Source: Mycobacterium ahvazicum (GTDB lineage Bacteria; Actinomycetota; Actinomycetes; Mycobacteriales; Mycobacteriaceae). From it: 64,000 nucleotides of DNA. The notes below the pieces were generated by a model. The model did no database searches, was not told the origin of the DNA, and saw nothing but the letters and a program-made list of their open reading frames with translations. Made by a program: the position numbers and the translations under genes. The DNA lies in assembly GCF_900176255.2 (NCBI RefSeq), contig NZ_FXEG02000005.1:682001-746000 (forward strand), in the 5' to 3' direction. How positions within the stretch are numbered: position 1 is the stretch's first letter; each line of letters opens with the position of its first letter. Below, piece by piece: positions 51,424-60,048 of this stretch.

Positions 51424-52244
51424 CTGCTTGCCTCCAGTTTGAATATGCGTTCGGCATTGCCGTGCAGAAAGTCGTGGCGGGCCGCGTCGGGAAGCCCCAG
51501 CCCGTCGAGCCCGGCCAAGGCGTGCGTGTGCGTGATCATCGGGTAGTTGGTGCCGAACAGGACTTTGCGTTGTCCGGTACCGGTTTTCATGAACCGGATC
51601 AGTTCTTCCGGCAGCCGCTCAATGGTGTACGCGGACGTATCGATGTAGACATTCTCATGCTTGCGCGCGACGGCCACCATCTCCTCGGTCCACGGATAGC
51701 CGACATGTCCGCACACGATCACCAGCTCGGGAAAATCCAGCGCCACCTGGTCGATGTAGGGAATCGGGCGCCCGGTCTCCGAGGGGCGCAGTGGTCCGGT
51801 GTGGCCGACTTGCGTGCAGAACGGCACGCCGACCTCCACGCACTCGGCGAACAGCGGGTAGTAACGGCGATCGGTGGGCGGCGCGTTCCACAGCCAGGGC
51901 ACCAACCGCAGCCCGGCAAATCCTTCGGCGATCCGGCGCCGTAGCTCACGGACCGCCTGCATCGGGCGATCCAGATCCACGGTCGCCAGACCGGCAAACC
52001 GGTTCGGGTGCAACCGAACCCACTCGGCGACCTCGTCGTTGGAGACCAGGTCCTGACCGTGGGGTCCATACCACGCGCTGAGCAGCCCGAAGCCGACGTC
52101 GGCCGCGTCCATCGCCGCGACGGTGACGTCGATCGGGATATCGGCGTCCGGCATGGCGCCACCCGTCCAGCGGCGCAAGGACGCCAGCATGTCGCTGCGC
52201 AGGAACCGCGCAGTGGGGTGCTGCATCCACACATCGATCGTCAT
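51420..52244 (-). CDS. Amidohydrolase-2 family enzyme (Rv3510c orthologue)
   Basis: 274 aa from ATG 52244, giving MTIDVWMQHPTARFL as in the Rv3510c family; longer frames are unlikely. TIM-barrel amidohydrolase with VGHTG and the strand-end motif VIVCGHVGYPW, DTSAYTIERLP and FGTNYPMIT (GTNYP with usual Asp replaced by Asn/Tyr). The first HxH metal motif appears as IDVWMQH, degenerate. Likely a decarboxylase or hydrolase acting with the TPP enzyme whose start it overlaps by four bases. Confidence 0.85.
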   Translation of the reverse strand: MTIDVWMQHPTARFLRSDMLASLRRWTGGAMPDADIPIDVTVAAMDAADVGFGLLSAWYGPHGQDLVSNDEVAEWVRLHPNRFAGLATVDLDRPMQAVRELRRRIAEGFAGLRLVPWLWNAPPTDRRYYPLFAECVEVGVPFCTQVGHTGPLRPSETGRPIPYIDQVALDFPELVIVCGHVGYPWTEEMVAVARKHENVYIDTSAYTIERLPEELIRFMKTGTGQRKVLFGTNYPMITHTHALAGLDGLGLPDAARHDFLHGNAERIFKLEASR

Positions 52245-52323
52245 CGCGATTCGACTGTACGGCCCGTACCGGCCACATAGGGCAAGCGGATGGTCAGGCA
52301 AGCAGCCTCGATTGGAACCGCTG

Positions 52324-52337
52324 TAGAACATGTGTGG
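52324..52337. promoter_or_regulatory. Weak KstR-like half site
   Basis: TAGAACATGTGTGG has the left half TnnAACnnGT but two mismatches on the right. It lies 80 bases upstream of the amidohydrolase start (minus) and 66 upstream of the PstS-like start (plus). Possibly degenerate; low weight. Confidence 0.25.
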
Positions 52338-52402
52338 AACTGCAATAGTGTTCGCAGGCTTCCCGGTGGCTGCCAGGGACGACGGAAACTCGACGAGGGC
52401 CG

Positions 52403-53533
52403 ATGAACATTCGTTTGCTCGCGCTAGGCGCGGTCATTCCGCTGCTGTTGATCACCGCTGCCTGCGGTTCACACTCGTCGGGCGCGTCGTCGACCGCCAG
52501 CGCCGCCGTCACCATCGCCACCGCCCCACCAACGTCAAACGTGACGCTGTCGGAGACCGGCTCCAAGGACCTCTACCCGCTGCTCGATGCGTGGGTGGCC
52601 GCTTATCACTTCAAGTACCTCAACGTCACGATAAATATCAGCCGCGCGCCGGCCGCAGTCGGCATCTCGCAGGCCGCGGCCGGAGCGGTCAACCTCGGCG
52701 CCTCCGGCGTCCACCTGTCCGAGGCCGACATGGCGGCCCATCCAGGGCTGATGAACATTGCGCTGGCCGTTTCCGCCGTGTACGTCCACTACAACCTGCC
52801 CGGCGTCACCGACCACCTGAAGCTGAACGGCAAAGTGCTGGCGGCCATGTACCAGGGCACCATCAGAACCTGGAATGACCCGCAAATCGCGGTCCTGAAC
52901 CCGGGGGTGAGTTTGCCGGCGATTCGCGTGGTTCCACTGCACCGTTCGGATCCGGGGACCAGCGACACCTTCCTGTTCACCGAGTACCTGTCCAAGCAAG
53001 ACCCCGACGGCTGGGGCAAGTCCACCGGTTTCGGCACCGCCGTCGACTTTCCCGCGGTCCCGGGCGCGCTCGGTGAGACCGGTGCTCCCGGCATGGCGGG
53101 CATGGTGACCGGCTGCGCCGAAAATCCGGGCTGCATCGCCTACCTCGCCAGCAGCTACCACGAGCAGGCCAGTCAGAGGGGACTGGGCGAAGCCCAACTG
53201 GCCAACGCAGCGGGGAATTACGTGCCGCCCGCGCCTGAAAGTATTCAGGCGGCAGCGACCGGCTCCGCCTCGCAAGTTCCCGCCAACCAGGTGATCTCAC
53301 TGGTCAACGGGCCCGCCCCGGACGGTTACCCGATCGCCAACTACGAGTACGCGATCGTCTACGCCAAACAGAAGGACCCTGCGGTGGCACAGACCGTGCA
53401 GGCCTTCCTGCACTGGGTAATCACCGACGGCAACAAACCCAACTTCCTGGACTCGGTGCACATTTACCTTCGGCCACTGCCGGATTCGGTCCAGAAACTG
53501 TCCGAGGCCCAGACCGCGAAGATCGCCAGCTAG
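52403..53533 (+). CDS. PstS-like phosphate-binding lipoprotein
   Basis: 376 aa. Lipobox ITAAC with Cys21; mature periplasmic binding domain starting TLSETGSKDLYPLLDAW, with GASGVHLSEADM, VPLHRSDPGTSDTFLFTEYL (phosphate loop, Ser/Asp/Arg) and TGCAENPGCIAYLA. The general pattern is that of PstS1-3, the surface phosphate receptors of the Pst ABC system. No pstC, pstA or pstB genes are adjacent, so it is an orphan receptor. The ATG 52403 start is clear. Confidence 0.9.
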   Translation: MNIRLLALGAVIPLLLITAACGSHSSGASSTASAAVTIATAPPTSNVTLSETGSKDLYPLLDAWVAAYHFKYLNVTINISRAPAAVGISQAAAGAVNLGASGVHLSEADMAAHPGLMNIALAVSAVYVHYNLPGVTDHLKLNGKVLAAMYQGTIRTWNDPQIAVLNPGVSLPAIRVVPLHRSDPGTSDTFLFTEYLSKQDPDGWGKSTGFGTAVDFPAVPGALGETGAPGMAGMVTGCAENPGCIAYLASSYHEQASQRGLGEAQLANAAGNYVPPAPESIQAAATGSASQVPANQVISLVNGPAPDGYPIANYEYAIVYAKQKDPAVAQTVQAFLHWVITDGNKPNFLDSVHIYLRPLPDSVQKLSEAQTAKIAS

Positions 53534-53544
53534 CGCACGTCCTC

Positions 53545-54324
53545 TCAGACTTGTAACGCGGCGCGGGCACAAGCGTGGGTGCGCTGGGCGTACCCGCCCC
53601 CGAACAACACGACATGAGCCAGCAGCGGGTAAAGCTGATGCAGGCCGGCGCGCTCGCGCCAACCCGGTTGCAGCGGTCGCACCTGCTGATACCCCGCGAT
53701 GACGGCGTCGTAGTGCGGACAGCCGAATAGCGCGAGCATCGCCAGGTCGCTCTCGCGGTGCCCGGCGTGCGCGGCCGGGTCGATCAGGACCACGCCCCCT
53801 GGAGTCCACATCACGTTGCCGCCCCACAGGTCGCCGTGCAGGCGGGCAGGCCGGTCGTCGTCGTCGTCGAAATCGGTTGCCCGGCAACGTCGTATCACGG
53901 CCTCGATCGCGGCCCGGGTCGACGCGTCGAGGCCGCGCGCGGCGAGCTCGAGCATCGGAGCCAACCGCTCTTCGGCGTAGAAGTCGCCCCAGCTTTGATG
54001 GCGGCGCAGCGACATCGGCAATGGCCGCGACGGGGGCCTTACAGGCCCGAAGAAGCCCGGCCCGTCCCAACCGTCGGGACCGGCGCCGAACGCCGGAGCA
54101 CCCGCGTCGTGCGTGACGGCCAATCGGCTGCCGAAGGTATGCGCCGCCACCGGATCGGGGCGCACCGATTCGAGGCGCCGCAGGGTCAGGCTCGTCGCGT
54201 CAACCGACACGATCGGCGCGCAGGGCACACCGCCGTCGACCGCCGCAAGCCATCGCAGTCCCGCGGCTTCCCAGGCGAAGTACCCCGAAGGTGCGCCGGC
54301 GTGCTGTTTGACGAAGTCGGTCAG
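53545..54324 (-). CDS. Fructosamine-kinase family protein with a non-standard (CTG) start
   Basis: 259 codons if translation begins at CTG 54324, four bases after the fadD19 stop. The catalytic motifs are complete: ARLHGDLWGGNVMW (catalytic loop) and VLIDPAAHAGHRESDLAM (metal Asp). The coding sequence clearly extends upstream of the first standard codon (GTG 54228): the 32 upstream codons (LTDFVKQHAGAPSGYFAWEAAGLRWLAAVDGG) match the family's N-terminus, and no ATG, GTG or TTG is available there. Either CTG is used or the start was mutated. The enzyme phosphorylates glycated amines, and is probably coupled to fadD19. Confidence 0.78.
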   Translation of the reverse strand: MTDFVKQHAGAPSGYFAWEAAGLRWLAAVDGGVPCAPIVSVDATSLTLRRLESVRPDPVAAHTFGSRLAVTHDAGAPAFGAGPDGWDGPGFFGPVRPPSRPLPMSLRRHQSWGDFYAEERLAPMLELAARGLDASTRAAIEAVIRRCRATDFDDDDDRPARLHGDLWGGNVMWTPGGVVLIDPAAHAGHRESDLAMLALFGCPHYDAVIAGYQQVRPLQPGWRERAGLHQLYPLLAHVVLFGGGYAQRTHACARAALQV

Positions 54325-54328
54325 GGCG

Positions 54329-55990
54329 TCAGGCGGTCGTCGCGTGGGCGGCGTGCACGTCGTCGGCCGGACGCGCCTCCGTCTGTTCCTTGGCCCAGCG
54401 GTAATCCGGCTTGCCGGCCGGTGAACGCTTCACCTCGTCGACGAGCCAAAGACTGCGTGGCACTTTGTATCCCGCGATCTCGGAACGCACGAAGCTATCC
54501 AGTTCGGACAGCGCCGGACGGGTCCCGGGCCGCGCCTGCACGACGGCGGCGACGTGCTGACCGTAGCGGGGGTCGGGCACGCCGACCACCAGCGCGTCGA
54601 AGACGTCGGGATGTCCCTTCAGCGCGGCTTCGACCTCTTCGGGGTAGATCTTCTCGCCACCGCTGTTGATCGACACCGAGCCGCGGCCCAGCATCGTGAC
54701 CGTGCCGTCCTCCTCGACGGTCGCGTAGTCACCGGGGATGGCGTAACGGACACCGTTGATCGTCTTGAACGTCTCGGCGGTCTTCTTCTCGTCCTTGTAA
54801 TAGCCGACGGGAATGTTGCCCTTCTTGGCGATGAATCCACGGACTCCGGAACCCGGCTGGACCTCGTTGCCGTCGTCGTCGAGCACGACGGTGCGGTGGT
54901 CGATCGTGACGCGCGGGCCGCCGCTGTGCGGGGCGTCCTTGGCGACCACGCTGGTGCCGCCGAAGCCGGTCTCCGAGGAGCCGATCGAGTCGGTGATGAC
55001 CCGGTTGGGCAGCAGCTCGAGGAACTTCTCCTTGATGCTCGGCGAGAACAGCGCGGCGGTGGAGGCGAGCAGGAACAGCGAGGACAGGTCGTACTCGTTG
55101 CCCTTGTCCTGGTGTGCCAGCAACGCGTCCAGCAGCGGCCGCGCCATCGCGTCGCCGGTGAAGAACAGCAGGTTGACCTTGTGGTCGTGAATCGTGCGCC
55201 AAACTTCGTCGGCATTGAATTCCGGTGCCAGCACGGTGGTTTGACCCGAGAAGATCGACATCCAGGTCGCCGACTGGGTGGCGCCGTGGATCATCGGCGG
55301 AATCGGGTGGCGGACCATCGGCGGGTTGGCCGCGGCGGCCTTGGCCAGGTCGTACTCGTCGGAGATGAATTCGCCTGTGGCGAAGTCGGTTCCACCGAAC
55401 AGCACGCGGTAGATGTCCTCATGGCGCCACATCACACCCTTCGGGAATCCGGTGGTGCCGCCGGTGTAGAGCAGGTAGATGTCGTCGGCGCTGCGTTCGC
55501 CGAAGTCGCGCTCGGGTGAGCTGTTGGCGATCGCGGAGTAGAACTCGACGCCGCCGTAGCGGGTGAAAGCGTTGTCTGGAAGGTCCGAGCCGTCCTCGAC
55601 GACCAGGATCGTCTTGACGTTCGGGGTCTCGGGCAGCACGTTGGCCACCCGGTCGGAGTACTGGCGCTCGTGAACCAGCGCGACCATGTCGGAGTTGTCG
55701 AACAGGTAGCGAAGCTCGCCCTCGACGTAGCGGTAGTTGACGTTCACCAGGATGGCGCCGGCCTTGATGATGCCGAGCATCGCGATGACGATCTCGATGC
55801 GGTTGCGGCAGTACAACCCGACCTTGTCGTCCTTCTTCACACCCTGCTCGATCAGGTAGTGCGCCAGGCGGTTGGCCTTCTCCTCCAGCTCGGCGTAGGT
55901 TAGCTGCTCATCGCCGCAGATGAGGGCTACACGGTCAGGCACGGCGTCGATGGCGTGCTCGGCAAGATCGGCAATATTCAGGGCCACGGC
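54329..55990 (-). CDS. fadD19: Steroid-CoA ligase FadD19
   Basis: 553 aa from GTG 55990 (GTG 55984 is the alternative), giving VAVALNIADLAEHAIDAVPDRVALI as in M. tuberculosis FadD19. ANL motifs: YLLYTGGTTGFPKGVMW, DSIGSSETGFGG, GDYATVEEDGTVTMLGR and SPAGKPDYRW. The enzyme activates C24-branched and C26 sterol acids to CoA thioesters for side-chain degradation. A KstR box begins nine bases upstream of the start, shared with divergent echA19. Confidence 0.95.
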   Translation of the reverse strand, partial: AVALNIADLAEHAIDAVPDRVALICGDEQLTYAELEEKANRLAHYLIEQGVKKDDKVGLYCRNRIEIVIAMLGIIKAGAILVNVNYRYVEGELRYLFDNSDMVALVHERQYSDRVANVLPETPNVKTILVVEDGSDLPDNAFTRYGGVEFYSAIANSSPERDFGERSADDIYLLYTGGTTGFPKGVMWRHEDIYRVLFGGTDFATGEFISDEYDLAKAAAANPPMVRHPIPPMIHGATQSATWMSIFSGQTTVLAPEFNADEVWRTIHDHKVNLLFFTGDAMARPLLDALLAHQDKGNEYDLSSLFLLASTAALFSPSIKEKFLELLPNRVITDSIGSSETGFGGTSVVAKDAPHSGGPRVTIDHRTVVLDDDGNEVQPGSGVRGFIAKKGNIPVGYYKDEKKTAETFKTINGVRYAIPGDYATVEEDGTVTMLGRGSVSINSGGEKIYPEEVEAALKGHPDVFDALVVGVPDPRYGQHVAAVVQARPGTRPALSELDSFVRSEIAGYKVPRSLWLVDEVKRSPAGKPDYRWAKEQTEARPADDVHAAHATTA

Positions 55991-55998
55991 CACCAAAT

Positions 55999-56012
55999 TA
56001 GAACGTGTTACA
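55999..56012. promoter_or_regulatory. KstR box between fadD19 and echA19
   Basis: TAGAACGTGTTACA, an exact match to TnnAACnnGTTnnA and identical to the fdxD/fadE26 box. It serves divergent fadD19 and echA19. Confidence 0.9.
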
Positions 56013-56057
56013 TTTCTTGACAAGTTCGTACTCGATGTGGAGGGAAAGGCGGTAGCC

Positions 56058-56882
56058 GTGGCCCCGGATACAGGTCAAGCGCCAGCAAACGAACCAACGG
56101 GACCCGATGCGATCGTTGAGCAGCGCGGTCACACACTCATCGTCACCCTGAACCGACCGCACGCCCGCAACGCGCTGAGCACCGAAATGATGGAAATCAT
56201 GGTGCAGGCCTGGGACCGCGTCGACAACGACGACGACATCCGGTGCTGCATCCTGACCGGGGCCGGTGGCTACTTCTGCGCTGGCATGGATCTCAAAGCA
56301 GCAACCAAAAAGCCGCCGGGCGAGTCTTTCAAAGACGGCAGCTACGACCCGTCACGCATCGACGCCCTCCTCAAGGGTCGTCGGCTGACCAAACCGCTGA
56401 TCGCGGCCGTCGAAGGTCCCGCGATCGCCGGTGGCACCGAGATCCTGCAGGGCACCGACATCCGCATCGCCGGTGAGAGCGCCAAGTTCGGCATCTCCGA
56501 GGCCAAGTGGAGCCTGTACCCGATGGGCGGCTCGGCCGTCCGGTTGGTGCGCCAGATCCCGTACACCGTGGCCTGTGACCTACTGCTGACCGGTCGGCAC
56601 ATCACCGCCGCCGAAGCCAAGGAGATCGGCTTGATCGGGCACCTGGTGCCGGACGGCCAGGCGCTGACCAAGGCGCTCGAGATCGCCGAGCTGATCGAGA
56701 ACAACGGCCCGCTGGCCGTGCAGGCGATCCTGCGGGCCATCCGCGAGACCGAGGGCATGCACGAGAACGACGCGTTCAAGATCGACACCCAGATCGGTAT
56801 CAAGGTGTTCTTGTCCGACGACGCAAAGGAAGGCCCGCGGGCGTTCGCCGAAAAGCGCAAGCCCAACTTCCAGAACCGCTGA
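56058..56882 (+). CDS. echA19: Enoyl-CoA hydratase EchA19
   Basis: 274 aa from GTG 56058 (GGAAAGG nearby; GTG 56037 is an alternative). Crotonase motifs: VTLNRPHARNAL, CCILTGAGGYFCAGMDLKAA and AAVEGPAIAGGTEILQGTDIRIAG, with the catalytic Glu pair regions KFGISEAKWSLYPMGGSA. It hydrates the sterol side-chain enoyl-CoA made by the FadE dehydrogenases. KstR-controlled and divergent from fadD19; convergent with cyp142 across a strong palindrome. About 11 residues are added before the usual N-terminus. Confidence 0.92.
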   Translation: MAPDTGQAPANEPTGPDAIVEQRGHTLIVTLNRPHARNALSTEMMEIMVQAWDRVDNDDDIRCCILTGAGGYFCAGMDLKAATKKPPGESFKDGSYDPSRIDALLKGRRLTKPLIAAVEGPAIAGGTEILQGTDIRIAGESAKFGISEAKWSLYPMGGSAVRLVRQIPYTVACDLLLTGRHITAAEAKEIGLIGHLVPDGQALTKALEIAELIENNGPLAVQAILRAIRETEGMHENDAFKIDTQIGIKVFLSDDAKEGPRAFAEKRKPNFQNR

Positions 56883-56903
56883 CGATCGGCGCCCACAATT
56901 TCG

Positions 56904-56959
56904 CGAGCGTAAGCGCACCGCGAAATCTGGTGTGATTTTTCGCAGTGCGCTTACGCTCG
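56904..56959. terminator. Long palindrome between convergent echA19 and cyp142
   Basis: CGAGCGTAAGCGCA (56904-56917) and TGCGCTTACGCTCG (56946-56959) are perfect 14-bp inverted arms. The loop between them contains a second pairing (GCGAAATC with GATTTTTCGC, one base bulged), so nearly the whole 56 bases can fold into one hairpin. It sits 22 bases after the echA19 stop and 12 before the cyp142 stop and should end transcription from both sides. Confidence 0.8.
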
Positions 56960-56970
56960 GAGCTAACGGG

Positions 56971-58179
56971 CTACGAAAGCGGCGCGCTAGGGGTGAAGGT
57001 GACCGGCATCTGCTCCAGGCCGGACACGAAGTTCGCCGGACGCAACGGCAGCTGCGCGTCGGGAGATGCCAGCCGCATGTCGGGCAGGCGCTGCAGCAGC
57101 CGGGTCTGCATGATCGACAGCTCGAGCCGGGCGAGCTGGTTGCCGAGACAGAAGTGCGTGCCGAAGCCGAACGCGAGGTGGTTGTTCGGGTAGCGCTCGA
57201 TGTTGAAGCTCTCCGGAGAATCGAAGACCTTCTCGTCGAAGTTCGCCGACTCGAACAGCAGGATCATCTTTTCGCCCTTGCGCAGGGCAGTCCCGTGGAA
57301 CTCGGTGTCAGCGGTGATCGTGCGGGCCATGTTCTTCACCGGCGCGGTCCAGCGCAGCATCTCTTCAATCGCGTTGGGCAACAAGCTCAAATCCCCCGCC
57401 AGGCGCTTGTGCTGATCGGGGTGCAACAGCAGTTGACGGGTGCCGCCGGACAGCGTGTGCCGGGTGGTCTCGTCGCCGCCGATCAGCAGCAGCAGCACCT
57501 CGGTGACGATCTGGTGGTCTTCGAGCCGCGCACCCTCGACCTCCGCGTGCACGAGCACGCTGACCAGGTCGTCGGTCGCTTCCTTCTTGCGCTCCTCGAT
57601 CATGCCCATCATGTACTGGCTGTAGGTGGCGAAGGCCTCCATCGTGACCTGGACGTCGGCCTCGGCCGCGGTGCTGCTCAAGGAACTGACCAGATCGTCG
57701 GACCACTTGAGGAACATCGCGCGTTCCTCGGGACGCACCCCGAGCATGTCGCCGATGACCGCCATCGGCAGCGGCGCGGCCAGGTCCCAGACGAAGTCAC
57801 ATTCGCCGCGTTCGCATACCGCGTCGATCAGCGTGTCACACAACGAGGTGATCGAGGCCTCCAGGTTCTTGACCCGCTTGCGGGTGAACCCGTAGTTGAC
57901 GAGCTTGCGGCGCAACAGATGTTGCGGGTCGTCCATCTCGATCATCATCTCGACGCCCGGCTGGTCGGGTCGGATGCCACCGGCATTCGAGAACAGCTCG
58001 GGGTTGCGCTCGGCCTCGATGACGGACTGATACGTCGAGGCGGCGGCCAGCCCGTTGCGGTCCCGGAAGACGGGCTCGTTCTCGCGCATCCACTGGTAAA
58101 TGGGCCGGGAATCGCCGGCGTAGAAAGCGCCGTCGGTCAAGTCGACGTCGGGTTTGGTCGGTAGTCCAACAACGGTCAT
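56971..58179 (-). CDS. cyp142: Cytochrome P450 CYP142
   Basis: 402 aa. P450 motifs in order: I helix LLIGGDETTRHTL, ExxR EEMLRWTAPV, and heme loop FGFGTHFCLGNQLARLE. The whole protein follows CYP142A1, which oxidises the cholesterol C26/C27 terminal carbon to the acid that FadD19 and FadD17 activate; it is the backup to CYP125. All key residues are intact. Its start overlaps the stop of the acetoacetate-decarboxylase-like gene by four bases, so they share a KstR-controlled transcript. Confidence 0.95.
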   Translation of the reverse strand: MTVVGLPTKPDVDLTDGAFYAGDSRPIYQWMRENEPVFRDRNGLAAASTYQSVIEAERNPELFSNAGGIRPDQPGVEMMIEMDDPQHLLRRKLVNYGFTRKRVKNLEASITSLCDTLIDAVCERGECDFVWDLAAPLPMAVIGDMLGVRPEERAMFLKWSDDLVSSLSSTAAEADVQVTMEAFATYSQYMMGMIEERKKEATDDLVSVLVHAEVEGARLEDHQIVTEVLLLLIGGDETTRHTLSGGTRQLLLHPDQHKRLAGDLSLLPNAIEEMLRWTAPVKNMARTITADTEFHGTALRKGEKMILLFESANFDEKVFDSPESFNIERYPNNHLAFGFGTHFCLGNQLARLELSIMQTRLLQRLPDMRLASPDAQLPLRPANFVSGLEQMPVTFTPSAPLS

Positions 58180-58892
58180 GAGATCTCCTGGGCATCGCCG
58201 AATGTCATTTGAACCTGGTCAGCAGAGCTGGACAACATCGCGCGCTTCGGAAGACCAAGCGACGCAAGCTCCTTCGCGTACGGGTGATCGCCCAGCCGGA
58301 CGCTCACGCCCCCGAGCCGCGTCCGAACCCCGTCCAGGGTGTGCTCGAAGGCGGTCTCGCGGGTGATTCCGTCGCGGTGGGAGTAGCTGCGCTGTGCCTG
58401 CTGACGCGGGGTCAACCGGATCGGCAGGCCCGGACGGAAGTCCATGCCGATCACCAGTTGCCCATCGACCGTGCAGTCGAACCCGAACTTACGACCCTCG
58501 CGAATCGTGAAGTCCGCCATGACTTTCGGGTAACCCCAGATTTTCGTCCCCGCCTCCAGGGTGAACGCCTGGTCGACGGGCAGGTGATGGATGAACGCGC
58601 CGGCCGAACCCAACGCGGCCGGCCCGCTCGCGTGCGACCCCGGCGGGTTGACCATGACGCTGGTGCCGAACTCGTAGTACTGGCCCAGGTCACCGTCGAT
58701 GTAGTGCATCAGCATCAGCACCACGACCGCACGCCCGGGCAGATAGCGGCAGACCCGCAGGCCGCTGTAGTCGATCAGGTGCTGGGCGGCGTCGGCGTCC
58801 ACCGAGAACATCGCCATGTGCTGATTTGCCTTGCGGATCCTCACCGGCATGGTGAGGACGGTGCCCGCGATGGTGTGCTGCGACACAGTCAT
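58176..58892 (-). CDS. Acetoacetate-decarboxylase-like protein (Rv3519-like)
   Basis: 238 aa. The ADC family is shown by VCRYLPGRAVVVLMLMHYIDGDLGQYYEFG and the lysine-bearing strand GTKIWGYPKVMADF. Catalytic Schiff-base Lys in WGYPK is present. The family includes true decarboxylases and other cyclase/aldolase-like enzymes. Position at the head of a KstR-controlled operon with cyp142 suggests sterol metabolism, substrate unknown. KstR box 11 bases upstream; start ATG 58892. Confidence 0.86.
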   Translation of the reverse strand: MTVSQHTIAGTVLTMPVRIRKANQHMAMFSVDADAAQHLIDYSGLRVCRYLPGRAVVVLMLMHYIDGDLGQYYEFGTSVMVNPPGSHASGPAALGSAGAFIHHLPVDQAFTLEAGTKIWGYPKVMADFTIREGRKFGFDCTVDGQLVIGMDFRPGLPIRLTPRQQAQRSYSHRDGITRETAFEHTLDGVRTRLGGVSVRLGDHPYAKELASLGLPKRAMLSSSADQVQMTFGDAQEIS

Positions 58893-58902
58893 CCGGTCAA
58901 TC

Positions 58903-58916
58903 TAGAACGTGTTCTT
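58903..58916 (-). promoter_or_regulatory. KstR box upstream of the ADC-like/cyp142 operon
   Basis: TAGAACGTGTTCTT: all of TnnAACnnGTT present, last base T instead of A. It ends 11 bases before the ADC-like start. Confidence 0.8.
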
Positions 58917-58935
58917 GACATGTAGCAAGAACTGT

Positions 58936-59967
58936 CTAGACGAGCGTGGCGAGCTCCCGGACCTGCTCCGCACTGCGCCCGGAGACGACCATCATCGTGA
59001 CGCCCGCCGCCTCCCAGGCCTTGATCTGCTTACGGACGTAGTCGACGTCGCCCACGATCGCGGCATCATCGATGACCTCGTCGGGGATGATCTCGGCGGC
59101 CTTGTCCTTCTGGTTGCTGCGGAACAGCTTGGTGACGTCGTCGACCACTTCGGCGTAGCCCATCCGGCGATACACGTCGGCGTGGAAGTTGGTGTCCTCC
59201 GCGCCCATTCCACCCATGTAGAGCGCGATGTAGGGCTTCATGGCCGCGAACGCGGCGCTGCGGTCCTCGGTGATCACGATGTTGGCCGTCGCGCAGATCT
59301 CGAAGTCCGCGCGACTGCGGCGGGCACCCGGCCGGGCAAAGCCCTCGTCCAGCCACTCGTTGTAGGTGTCGGCCATCCGCGGCGTGTAGAAGATCGGCAG
59401 CCAGCCGTCGCAGATCTCGGCGGCCAGCGCGACGTTCTTCGGTCCCTCGGCGCCCAGCATGATCGGGATGTCGCTGCGCAGCGGGTGGGTGATCGGCTTG
59501 AGCGGCTTGCCCAGGCCGCTGGTGCCCTCGCCGGTCCGCGGCAGCGGGTAGTGGGGACCGCCGCTGGTCACCGGCGCCTTGCGGTCCCACACCTGGCGGA
59601 TGATGTCGACGTACTCACGAGTGCGGGCCAGCGGCTTGGGGAACCACTGGCCGTACCAGCCCTCCACAACCTGCGGCCCGGACACCCCGAGCCCGAGGAT
59701 GTGCCGGCCACCGGAAAGGTGATCGAGAGTGAGTGCGGCCATCGCGCATGCCGTCGGGGTGCGCGCGGACAACTGGACGACCGACGTGCCAAGCCGCACC
59801 CGTTGCGTCGACGAACCCCACCAGGCCAGTGGCGTGTAGGCGTCCGAACCCCATGCCTCGGCGGTGAACACGGCGTCGAATCCGGCGGCCTCCGCTTCGG
59901 CCACAAGCTCGCCGTGGTTCTCCGGCGGGTGAGCGCCCCAATATCCAAGCTGCAAACCCAGCTTCAT
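58936..59967 (-). CDS. F420-dependent LLM-class oxidoreductase (Rv3520c orthologue)
   Basis: 343 aa from ATG 59967 (MKLGLQLGYWGA), excluding a 12-codon upstream extension. Luciferase-like TIM barrel: EAWGSDAYTPLAW, RLGTSVVQLSARTPTACAMAA, DHLSGGRHILGLGVSGPQVVEGWYG and IPIMLGAEGPKNVALAAEICDGWLP. The pattern belongs to the F420-binding mycobacterial LLM group. Rv3520c is in the cholesterol regulon but its reaction is not known to me. It is divergent from the tandem DUF35 gene with a KstR box between. Confidence 0.92.
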   Translation of the reverse strand: MKLGLQLGYWGAHPPENHGELVAEAEAAGFDAVFTAEAWGSDAYTPLAWWGSSTQRVRLGTSVVQLSARTPTACAMAALTLDHLSGGRHILGLGVSGPQVVEGWYGQWFPKPLARTREYVDIIRQVWDRKAPVTSGGPHYPLPRTGEGTSGLGKPLKPITHPLRSDIPIMLGAEGPKNVALAAEICDGWLPIFYTPRMADTYNEWLDEGFARPGARRSRADFEICATANIVITEDRSAAFAAMKPYIALYMGGMGAEDTNFHADVYRRMGYAEVVDDVTKLFRSNQKDKAAEIIPDEVIDDAAIVGDVDYVRKQIKAWEAAGVTMMVVSGRSAEQVRELATLV

Positions 59968-60025
59968 GTCTCCGCCTTTCCTGGCCGAACCAGACCCGAC
60001 CACAACCCGGTGTTGAAACGGTTCT

Positions 60026-60039
60026 TAGAACCTGTTCTA
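60026..60039. promoter_or_regulatory. KstR box between the LLM oxidoreductase and the DUF35 gene
   Basis: TAGAACCTGTTCTA, exact and nearly palindromic in the conserved bases. Ten bases before GTG 60049 and 59 before ATG 59967 of the divergent gene. Confidence 0.9.
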
Positions 60040-60048
60040 CTCGATGGC

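Noticed and set aside
56932..58164. 410-codon frame opposite cyp142
   Set aside because: Shadow of cyp142; composition rich in H, R and Q, with no recognisable motif.
58909..60048. Upstream extension of the DUF35 gene through the LLM gene
   Set aside because: It is the mirror of the F420-dependent gene; the KstR box and GTG 60049 mark the real start.
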